This document shows, piece by piece, positions 23,301 through 35,300 of a stretch of DNA of 64,000 bases. Location: the NCBI GenBank assembly GCA_018398805.1, contig JAGFBZ010002561.1:310001-374000 (forward strand). The letters run 5' to 3'. Position 1 is the stretch's first letter. The number at the start of each line of letters is the position of its first letter. This stretch comes from Hirundichthys speculiger. Taxonomy: Eukaryota; Chordata; Actinopteri; Beloniformes; Exocoetidae. The notes under the pieces are model-generated. The model saw only the letters and a program-made list of their open reading frames with translations. It did not search any database and was not told the DNA's origin. The translations under genes were made by a program, and so were the position numbers.

Positions 23301-26300
23301 TGTAGGAGTCATAATTAGTCATAGGATCAGATCTTGATCAGAGGTTTGGGGTTACAGAGGCCGGTGATTAAGTGAGCTGTGTGTGGTTTTGCAATCCCTC
23401 TCTGGTGAGTCACTGGAGAGTCTTTTATCATTGTTGAGACTGTTTACGTGGAGGAGAAGGTTTCTGCAAAGATACAAGGAAGAAGCAGTGGGAAGAAACA
23501 AGGGGGGGAAATAGACAGACAAATAAAGCGAGTAAAAGAGAAGGAAAGTGTGCTGTTAGGGGAGCAGCAGTCATGTTCTGATCTCCAGGTGTTTTCTTCT
23601 CCCTCCCTCCTCCTGTTCCTCCCCCATCGGCGTGACCTTGACGTTGAGGAATGTGCTCCCTGATCTGTGTCAGAAAGGAACAGAGGAGAGAAAGAGGAGC
23701 TGCGCAGTCTCACCCACTTTTCAACCCTACCTACAGCTCTAGTTTTGTCTCCTCTGCACTCGCTCCACTCCAAAAATAAATGTCATCAGCAGCGTCCGTG
23801 TGCTTGCATGTGCACGCTTGTGATTATATTAACCACCTCCTTTAAAGAGTAACAAGAGAAATTCAGCAAGCGCCTTTTTTCTGTATGAACAAGATGTTTA
23901 TCAAAAAGTCCTTAAATCAGTTGTGGGTCACACATCGGTAGCCTTACTCATAAACTCTGGTCATGCCCTAAATTGAGAAAAATGTGGGATGAGATATTTG
24001 AGGCACTTAGAAAAGTATTTCAGAGAACTCTTAACAAAGATCCCAAGATGGTAATGCTAGAATTGATTCCAAATAACATAAAGGAAAGAGGGGAAAAATA
24101 CCTTTTACAAATATTACTGATTGCGGCCCTTAAATGTATTACAATTAAATGGTTAAAGCCTGACCCTCCAACTTACAATATGTGGATTGAAAAGGCATGT
24201 TGTTAAAGTCAGGATTTAAGGCTGATTTGTACCTCTGCCCTCGGCCGTAAGCTACTCTGGACCCTGACGTGCGTCCTCTCTGCAAATGTAACTCCGTGTT
24301 GCATCAATGTGGACTGCATGACATGTGATTGGTCCATTTGGTAGATTTGTTCATCTTCGTCTCCTGCTGCTACTTCTTTGTCATTTTCAAGTCAGGTAAA
24401 ATGATAGTTTGCTGCAATTTGCGATAAAAATGACTGATGCTTAACATTTATGAGCGCCAGCTCACATTAGATATACTTTATTTGCTCCGTTGCTATGTTT
24501 GAGCTATATGAAGGAAATAAATAAAAGGAAGCTCAGCACTGCAGGCTACAGCGCTGCAGAAATGAACCAGCTTTGCCCTCTAGTGGTTGATGGTGTAATT
24601 ACAGAACGATGCAAACTACTGAGCATAAGTATTAACGCCAAAGATGGTGTAGGGCCTGTGGACAGCCAACATGCGTATCTGCTTTGCAGAAGCATAAATC
24701 AGGCTTTAGTCTTGTTTGGTTACTTGCTCGGTCACTCATTTTGTCCTCCATCATTGCTTTCTTCAGACTCTTTCTTGAGATATAGTTACAGTTTGTCCAA
24801 GCGTTCATGTCCGTTCACATCGACAACCTGCTTTGTGGTGAACGTTGGTTTGATTGCTTCAGTACTTTGCAGTAGTACGTTTGACGCCTGCAGGTTGGGG
24901 CCAGAATGCAGGTCCAGAGTCAAAAATACAACTATATACAACACGGCAACACAGTTAGAAGAGGAAACTTGTTGTTTTGCTTTTGTGGTTGTCACAGCAG
25001 AGAAAACAACACCACTGCCAAGTGGCGCTATTAATGTAATGTTTAGACTTTAAACACAGCCTTGTTTGCTGTTTTCGTCTGGCTCTCTGCCTTGAAGCTA
25101 AACTAAGCTAAGTTACATTCATGGCACAACAAACACAAAGGCTTTAGTGGTAACAATGTTCAAGACTTTGACATCTACTTTAAATGGTAAATGGACTGCA
25201 CTTATATAGCGCTTTCCAGACACCATCATGGTGCCCCCAAAGTGCTTTACAATGGCCTTTCATTTACCCATTCACAACACCAGTGGGCGGCTGCTGCCAT
25301 GCAAGGCGCCGCCAGGCTGGGGGCAGGTTAGGGTTCAATGTCTTGCTCCAAGGAGCCGGGATCGAACTGCCAACCTTACAGTGACTGAAAGACCCGCTCT
25401 ACCAACTGAGCTACAGCCTTAAGTCCCTAAAGACTTGACGTGAAATTTTATTTTATTTTATTGCCGCCTACGCAACTCTCCGGGTTATGCTAACTTAGCT
25501 TTTTCTGCCTTTGTTGTATGAATTGAGGAAAAATTACAAGCTGTATGAAACAAAAAGAGCTTGTAGCAGCTTCATTCAACTTTTCCCTACTACAGGGCTC
25601 CACAGCAGATCATTGTGTTCCGCATATCGATTTGGCATCGGTTTTTATGTTGGATGACCTTCCTTACACAACCCTCCCTGTTCATCTGGGCTTGGGACTG
25701 AAACTATGTGGACACTGGCTTATGATCCCTCAGTGGCTGGGGCTGTAGGGGCAACGTGGGGTTCAGTGTCCTGCCCAGGGACCCTTTGGCACATGACCAG
25801 GGCTGGAGATCGATCCAATGACCTTCCAGTTGGAGGGCAACCAACCTCATAAATACAGATATACAAGTGTGTTAACAACCTATTCACATGTGGAATTGTT
25901 AAAATTACTTGTTTGAGTTTAAAGAAAGTTCTTGGTAGCCTGTGTTAATGATGCAATTCTCCTTTAAAATGAAACACATCACTGAGTCAGACCCTTATCT
26001 TCTCCTAAGTTGCCATAAAAGAACTTGATTTGAAGGATTTGAAGGTAAACGTGTCGGGACCTGTTCAGTTTGTGAGTGGAAATGCTGTTTCTTTATATTT
26101 TTCTGAGCTACCGCTGCGTCTGTGGACGTCTGGCATTCTTCGGTAGATGCTGCACATGCCACGTAGTCTTTGCAATGGCCTGCTTCCAGTAATGGTTTCT
26201 GTTCGAGAGGCAAACCTGCTGTCGCCCTTTCTGTTGATGATTTAATCGTACGTCTGAACAACTCGTGTACACGTTGTATTCTGCTTTTTGTGTAATTTTC

Positions 26301-29300
26301 CTTTTTCTTTAAATACTTGAGGACTACTTGCTCATTCTCATTTTCTAATGATGTTGATTTATCCAAGTAGTGACAGTATTTTTTTTTTTTTTCAAATCAA
26401 AGTTTAAGGTATGAATTAGTTTATTGGGTCTCTTAACAGATTGGAAATTACCCTCATCAATGTATTTATAACCTTGACAATTAATAATCCTCATTTTATG
26501 ATATATACCTAATAAGGTGATTTAGAAACTGACTTGTTTCTGCCGGAAAACATGGAGAAATGACATTAATTTAATGTATTTCATCTGTGATTTAATCTTG
26601 GCAGTGTTCCCACATTCCAGCTAAGTCTGTTTGCTATTTAAAGGAAAATGAGTTTTGTATTTATTAATGTTAATGTTTAGTCTTAGTAAATCCACCAAGA
26701 AAGCTGGCCTCCTTCTGAGTTTCTCCCCAAATTTCTGTTAAACATTGACGAAATAAAACAACATTTAATGATCAGGCTTCCATGCTGCGTTGCGGACTGC
26801 TGCAGGTTTCCTCCGCTCAGCTCTCACTACGGCGGCTGGTTTCATTTTATGCTGCGGTGTTTTGCTCATGCACATTTCTCTTGTGTTTTCTGCAGGAGCT
26901 CTGCCAGTGTCGTCCATCTGACGGGAACTGTTCCTGCTGTAAAGACTGCATGCTTTGTTTGGGGAATCTCTGGGAAGAGTGCTGCGACTGCGTGGGTGAG
27001 TGCAAGGGTCTCATTTATTAGCAACATATTTTAGAGCTGACAAAGTTAGTGTGGATTATTTTGGAGTTCAAAAAAAAAAAAATGTAACCGCTCAGCCCAC
27101 ACCCCTATCTGAACCCGGCGAGGTTCTGCAAGGCACATGGTGATAACTGCTGAGCTAAACATCTGAAAAACACATGTATGTATGTAATGACAGATACAGA
27201 TTTTTTTTTATGCACTCAACAACTCCAAGACTTTTTTTTTTTTGCAGATTCTTAAAAAAATGCATGTTTCAATGAAAATCTCCTCATAAGCCGCCATCAT
27301 AAAGCATGTTGATGCTTTTGACAGCCTCCGATCAAATCAAAAGGCCACCTTTGGTGTGTCCTTATCCTGACTTTCAGGATTTTCACTCATAATACGAAAT
27401 ACAGCACACGGATCAGTTTGAAATATGCTTCCTGTGTACAACAACTGAGGGTCTGAGCTGTCTTGCGAGTGCAGCTCTTGATAAACGTCGCCTCACAACA
27501 TCATCCAATAAGTCGATTTTGCTGAAAGCAACAGCACGAGGTGTAATTTATGTGCATAACAGTGGGTAGACATGGCCTCGGGCACCTTTTCTTAATTTTG
27601 CGATGCATCCTCGTTAAGCTTAGATGCCATCTATCATGTGTCTGAGCTACTTGCTCTTCAACACGGTTGCATTTGGTCCCAGGACATACTTAGCAACACT
27701 GTCATCACTCACATCATCAGGCCCCAAAAAACGCCTCCTTCACTTCAGTCAACTTCACATTTGGCCTCATAACGCAAAGTGACGGAGGCTCTGGGCTTTG
27801 TTCATGAAGTCTGTTGTCTCGTCTACGTCTTCTGCAACAGAAGATGCTGTATTAATCTCCATTTTTATATTCAATTTCTAAACGCATCACCGGCAGCTTC
27901 AGTTAAATCATTCTGCATTCTGTTTGACAAGCCGGGAAGAGCGGCGGATGTCTCCAAATGTCTAGCTAACCTTTCATCTTCTCTGCAAAAGCATGTAATA
28001 GCTCAGTATAGTTACCACGAATTAGAAGAGCTTGTACTCGTTACCATGAAATGCCAGCTCCTGTGTGGCTCAGAAGCAGGTTGGATTAATTAGGCCTTTT
28101 AAAACCTCCCAGTTTTCCTTCACCTTAGCATTGTGGATGTCATATGTTTAGTTTGTTTCTGCTGATCATTCGAGGCCAAATCAGTTCTTGTGGTTCCAAG
28201 TGCTTTTAAGGCCGTCTGGCTTTGAATGTGGGTAGTCGATCTTTGATGTTTGATGAGGCTTCTTGGTAAATGTTTCATGTCACAACATCCTGTGTTAGTC
28301 CAGACATTGTCACAGGTTGAGAACAGAAGGCAGAGAAAAAATGGTGAAGGCGTTTTTTTTTTTTGCAGCACAGCCACAGAGCCAGGTCTTTTTGGATTTA
28401 CCGTTCTGTTTGAAAAGAGTGAGTTATCTTTTTCCAGTTTGTTTGAAGCAAACTTTTCAGCCTCCAGCGCTGGTCCGTTATTTATCATGACCTGTTTTGA
28501 CTGAAAGTCCAGCTTTGAAGATTTTTAAGGTTATATATATCCATCCATTATCTATACCCGCTTAATCCTCTTGCAGGGTCACGGGGATCTGCTGGAGGTC
28601 TATCCCAGCTCTCTTGGTCACCAGTCCATCGCAGGGCCACATACAGACAAACAACCATGCACACTCACAATCTCCTACGGGCAATTTAGAACCACCAACT
28701 TAACTAACATGCATGTCTTTGGACTGTGGGAGGAAGGAAGCCGGAGTAGCTGGAGGAAACCCACGCAACCATGGGCAGAACATGCAAACTCCACACAGAA
28801 AGATTCCTGCTGATATATGTATAATCTTCCATCTTGGCAGTTGGTTGGAACAAAAAAAAAAACAAATGGACCTCTGCGGTGCACTTGGCTTTTTATTTTT
28901 TTGAGTTATGCCAACATACTGGCGGCTAGAGAGCCTCTGCGTCGGAGAACGGCGGGAAAACAAGCACAAGCACCCTTTTCAGTGCCTCACCTTGTGCCTT
29001 CTCATTGCGGTTTCATGTCGATCAATATGCCACACGCGTTCATTAACGATATTAGGAGCCAGACTCGTGGAAGGTGGGGGTTTTGCGCCAACTGCATGCA
29101 TCAACCCAGTGCGTGAGGGATGGCACAGCCAATACACTAATCTCGCGATACCATATGATACACGATATTCGGCTCACGATACTATATATATCGATATTGA
29201 TCTTACAATACATTTACATAATTTTCCGAAAGATTTTAAAGGGACAAAGTGATTTTGGTGACATCTTGTGAGTGTTCCAATGACTTTGTTTGAATTAATT

Positions 29301-32300
29301 GAACTGAAAGCATCAATTACACATTATATGGCTGACAGGCAGCTTACAAATGCTGGACAAAATGTATAAAAGATTTGTTGAGAAAAATAGTTTCATTTAT
29401 TTAAACAGAGGAAATTGTTGCTTGCAAGGTTTTAAAGGTGGGACACGGGGGTTTTGAAAGAAGCTTAGAATATCGATACTCGCAGGTGAAAAATCGATAC
29501 TCAATATATATAACGCAGAATCGATAAAATCGCTTAGCTCTACCTGTGACTCTACATAGGACTAAACGGTTATAGATAAAGGTGCAAATTAAGGGACTTT
29601 GACGATAAAACTCATTAAAAATACTGGAATCATGCGGAAAATAAATTCATAGTACAAAATATCTGTCCAGGGATCCCTTGCAGTCTCTTAGTTTACAGTT
29701 GTAGATTGTGACACCACTTTGTTTTGGTGACGTAGACAAACCTTCCTATTTCAGGCGGTCCAGTCGTCTGAGTCTGTAAAACCTCAGATGGTGTGTCAGA
29801 CAATTTTTAACCAATGAAATCCAGATGAATCCGATGTGCTTATACTTGGCTACAATTGGCTACAATTAAATATTATTAGACTCTCAGTCGCCACGCTGCT
29901 GAGCATTATTTCTCAATAAAAAAAGAACAGGAGACATGAGACTGATGTTGTAATGCACTTTGCCGAGAAGGTCACAGCTCTGCGAAGCTCCAGCTTGTTC
30001 AGAGTGCTGCTGCTCTGATACGGGATGAGTGTGAGGTGAGCGAAACCAGAGATACTAAATAATGTCTCTGAGTCCAGTGTGGAAGCAGAGCCAAGGGGGC
30101 TGTCGTTCATCAGAGCACAGGAAATTAAAGGAGCATTGTCACAAATAAGTACCAGCAACACATCTGGACAGGAAGACGAGACGTCTTCTCGAAGATCAAA
30201 GGGTGACGGAGTTGGAGGAAAGACGAGATGGAAGTGTCGCTGTTCCAGCGTACGTTTGACGTTGGTCTCTTACTCAAGTGTACCTGTGAGTCCCAAGGAG
30301 ATCCAAAACAGAGGGATTTATGGATCTAAAAACACCTGGGTGGTTCGGTGCTCTATTAATCTGTTATCCACCTCAAACCTGCAGGGGCAGGATTAGAAAC
30401 AGATGCAGCATTCGCATAAATGAGCTGAGAATGAAGGCTGGATGTGGACAGGCAAAAGGCCGTCGTCTCATTACATGTCAGTGAGACAACCAGACTGAAG
30501 AATTACTCTCTGTAGACCTCTTTTTCTCTCTTCTCATTGCTGAACTATCGTATCTTCTCATGGCCATTCTGCATTCCATCTTGCATTGTGTCCTTGTGGT
30601 CTTTTGTCTTTCTTTGTAGTTCTGCACTTCCCTTTAGTTTCGTCATATTGTGTCTGTGGCTTTTTGTGTTTTGCTTGTGTTGTTTTTTCATCCCTTTTTT
30701 AGTTGTTTTGGGTGTCCTTTTCAGTGACTTTGTAGTAATTTAATAGGACTAAAAAGGGATGTAAATAATGAGATCGTGCAGTATGTCGTGTTCTGGTTTA
30801 TCTGAGGTTTTATTTACGTGAGTTTGACATGGCGGGAGCAAGATTATTATTTTAAGTTTTTACATATGTGGACATTTTTAACATTGAAATGGCAGATGGT
30901 GAAACAAATATCAACTTTTTGGGCAAACGGCAGCAATATTACGTGGGATTGTTTCCCCGCAGCAGGTGCATCTGCGTCATCCCCCACTCAGGCCTCTTTC
31001 AGACCTGGGATTAACATGCTTCCTGAGAAATCTGATCAAAAGTCGGCCAACGTAGCCTGTGGATTTACACCTGGCACGCACATTTGCACCAAAATATGTC
31101 TTAAATGATCAGCTCTGGCCTTCCTGCTGTATATGCAAATAAACACACGCACACACACATCATTTTCACTTGCAAACACTTGTAAATGCCAGAGGTAGCA
31201 GCTTGAAATTATTAGGTGTAACTTGTAGGAAGAAAAAAATAAAAAACAAAGCAAAGAAGCTGGAAAACGCAGAGCAAAGAAGATCCATCACAATGCCCCT
31301 AAACTTTCTTCAAGGGATGTGTACAATCGAAACAACGTTCCACCTCAAACGCCAACAAAAGGGCTTTATTGTGGTTATTTGCATCCAAAAATCAAACTAG
31401 TTACTGCCCAAGCCATCGATGTTAGTTTATGAGGCTGTTCTCGCTGCCAGCCCAAATCCCATTTCAACAGATCCAGATCATATCTCAATAGATGGATTTT
31501 CCTTTTTTTCACAGTTTGAACATCTAAAAACCACATAACTGCAATTTATTTCTAAATAGGACTCAAACCAGATATGACGGTGGTTTAAAATGTGATTCCA
31601 GTCAGATCTCAATCCCAGTGGTCTGGATGCTCAAATAGGATTTCAGATGCTCTTTGATGTCATTCAGGATTGACGACAGCGTCTACCAGATTGATGGAAG
31701 TGGCGGTGGTTTATGGTAGGTTACCATAACAACCATATTGGTTAAGGAACGTTAGCAAGGTCATGCAGATCGGATTTGATCCGCAACAATGCCCAGTGTA
31801 AACAGTCACCAAGGAAGTTTGGATTCTGGTCGGATGTGCTGAAATCAGGTGTGGGCTGGCAGCGTGACCATAGCCTGAGATGCTCCTTTAATCCATTCCA
31901 GGATAGTTTTGTGTTCAGACTACAAGAGGAAAGCGTTCCAGACCACCTTCAACTGCATCCTGAGTGATCGGATCTGAATCCATCCCAGTGTTCAGACTTT
32001 GTGTTAGCACCTGGCCACTTGTCATCAGATTTCCCACAGTGCACTTTAAAGGTCCCTTATTGTGCTTTCTCTGACTTCCAAAGGTTCAGCATTGACTTAA
32101 ACTGTGATATACCCAGTTATCAGGACTTCTAGTTGCTATGTTAAGAGGTACATGATTGATCAAGTAGTAAAAGTTTTGAAAGAGCAGGCGCACCAAGATC
32201 TATCCCAGGGGTCTTCAGCTCCAGTCCTCGAGAGCTGCAACCCTGCATGTCTTAGATGCTTCCCTGCTTCAGCGTACCTGATTCACATTCACAGACTCGT

Positions 32301-35300
32301 AGCAGACCTGAATGATGAGATGATGATGATCCATTCATTTGAATTGGGTGTCAGGAGGGTTTCCGCCAGGGTTGAACGAAGACCCCAGAACTACCCCCAC
32401 AGTCAGCGCTGCCTCTGCAGACATGATTCAGTTCAAAAAGAAGCGTCTTTCAGTCGTCTCTGTCGCCGTGGCACGTGACTGACTGCAAAGTGACTGGTTT
32501 AAGAAGGCAACCAATAACAGCAGCGTGAGCGGGAACAGAGGAAGAGAAGAGGCCAGACAGGGTGCTCACAGACCACACAGAGAAAGACAAGATTTAGGCC
32601 GTACAGTCCAACGGACCCAGAGGGTTTTTGAGTCCTGATCAGAGTAAAACGACTCTTCTGTGGCGCTCGATCAACGTTAATGGGGTTAAGAAATGCGTAA
32701 TATGGGACCTTTTAAATGCAAGTCGGTGGGAGTGGAGAGCAGCAGCACCTGTGAGTGGGCTGTGTGCATGTTCACAGCGTTGGTGTTCACTGTGACAGAA
32801 GAAAACTGGAACGCGGTCCAGCTTTCTCTCAGAGTTACTCATTTTTTTTTTTACAAGTTCTTGGGGCTTACATCATATTTACAGCGATTATTGTCAGATG
32901 ACTCTCATAGAAGGTTAGCGGGACACCATGGAGTAATGGCATTACATGGGCAAATGTTGAAATAAATCGCCTGGCAGGTTGTGCAGCTGGAAGAAGGGGG
33001 GGAAGACAAAAGTAAAGCCATGTCTCAGCCAGTGAGGTGAGCGTCATCTCTTTGATCAGGTCACGAGAGAAACAAACAAAAAAGAAAAATGAGAGAGAAA
33101 CAAATCTGACTTCAGCAACCCATCATTTCCTGACTGGTGGAAACTGGAGGACGGGCTGGATTCCTGCTCCTGCAGACGGTAAGCTCTCAGATCAGCTTTG
33201 ACAGACAGATATTGTTCTAGTTGCTGACATGGAGTCTTTATTAAAGCACTTCATGTGGAACACAAGAACAAGAATCTGACACTGAGCGCTGAACTCGCTG
33301 CTGCTGCTGCTGCACAGATGTTAGGGCAGCGTTTTCCTTCTGGACGCGTCTTTTACAATACACTCAGGATAGCTCTGAGCAAGTATATAGTTTTCATTTA
33401 TGTTTTTATTTTTCTCCCCCTTGCCACTAGCCCTATGTCCACTTTTAAGTTTCCACTCAAAACATGCCGAATGTGCCAAACGCAGGAAGCTTTGAAGTGT
33501 GTATCCGCGAGCGGTTAGATGAGCAGCAGGGAGAGGACGGTTTGGATTTTAGATGGAAGCGAGGAGGAGGGAGGGAAGACCCAGGAGTGTGTTTTATCCA
33601 AAACAGCTGCTCTGGCTCTGCTTTTAGCATCGATTTTTTTTGTCCAAATCCTCTGTCAATCTCCGCTCCCCGTTAAATGATTTACCCATTAGCCATAATT
33701 CACTTCATCTCATTTAAAGGGTTAGAAAGATCATATCTGAGGTTGTGGGGACTGTGTCATGTGATTACTACTGTGTGGGGAAAATTTAAATGATGTGTTT
33801 AAAAGACCTTAATTTAGATGAGGCACGTTTGACGCTGGTGTGGTTTCATAAAACTGTCCTTGTAAATTAAAATCTCTTCAAGACTCTCGCGGAGGGGTGG
33901 AACTCTGATATGACTATGGAAACCACACCAGAGCAAAAAATAAGTCCCTGACTACTAGATCTATGTGTTTTTAATGTGATCTGACCTTTTCAACCTTTAT
34001 GTTCCAGGGATGTGTAACCCCAAGAACTACAGCGATTCTCCGGCCACGTCAAAGAGCACGGTGGAGGAGCTGCACCGGCCCATCCCCTCGCTGTTCCGCG
34101 CGCTCACAGAGGGCGACGCGCCCATCAACATGATGGTGGTGTCCTTCCCTGTCGCAGAGGAGCTCTCGCATCACGAGAACCTGGTTTCTTTCCTGGAGTC
34201 ACTCGACAGCCGGCACCAGAACGTGTCGGTGCCTGGCAACAGCATCCACGCCAGCTACGACACTCAAGGTACCACGTGACTAAGTATTTGTTTGGCCGTC
34301 TGCCCAGCAGCAGTGTTGGGCAAGTTCACTTTCTACACAAACTAGTTCAGTTCATAGTTCACAGAAAGTGCGCTAGTCCCCATTAACCGCGAGAAATAAA
34401 GGATCACTGTAGTTCAGTTCACCATTTCAAAAAATGAACTAAATAGTTCATTTTTAGTTCTTTATTTTACTTTTTTTTTTAAACATTGTTTGCAGTTCAA
34501 TTTTGCAATTATAAGAGATTGTCAAAAAAAAATTAATTTCCATTTCACTGCCCATATACTACACCACCACAAACAGCAATTATTTTATCCATTTTATCTG
34601 TCGAAAACTATGTGTCCAATTCAGAATCCTTAACCAACCAGGGTTCACATTAGCATTGAAGGGACAGCCCATGTAAAACTGTTTCCCTTTCAGCTTCTCT
34701 CTACAGTATATTAAAAATGTGAGGAAAAACTTGCTGCCAAATGGTCTTTATTATAAAATAAAAACAGGTCCTTAAGGTGCAAATGTTTTTCCCCCCCATT
34801 TCACCATCTTTAGAGTCGGGGGTCTCCTCCAGCTCTGGCTGACTGCAGCTTTCATCTTCCTGCTTGTTTTAAACGTTTGATGACGCAATTATTAGCGTGA
34901 CAGAAGCAACAGCCCGTGTTGCCATGTTTGATTGCTCTCTGCAGATACACATTAGGCTCGTTTGTGGTGTATTTTAAATGGGGTTCGCTGGAAACCTGGA
35001 ATGGTTTTGACCGTGTGTGAACTTTGAAAGAACGTCGTTCACAGTTGCCCAAATGAACTCGTTCACACCCGACGCTCGTCAAGGAGAAAGAGAGCGTGTT
35101 TAGTTCACGTTCGCACAAAATATGAACTAGTTTGTGAACTTTCGTTCAGTGAACGCGTTCAGGTACAACACTGCCCAGCAGGCGGACTCCTGTCTGCTGC
35201 GTGTGAAGCCCTGCCTCGACAGCAGGGGCTCGCTCGCTTTTTCCCAACTGATCCCTCGCGGAACTGGACAAACTCTGTTTGAACTGGGACAAACACACAT

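Noticed and set aside
24490..25053. 187-codon + strand frame in twsg1 intron 1
   Set aside because: It spans MITE family C and repeat family B; composition and lack of any domain argue against a gene.
25370..25425. Possible tRNA gene on the minus strand
   Set aside because: A- and B-box-like words are present, but there is no closed acceptor stem and the sequence runs on into a SINE body.
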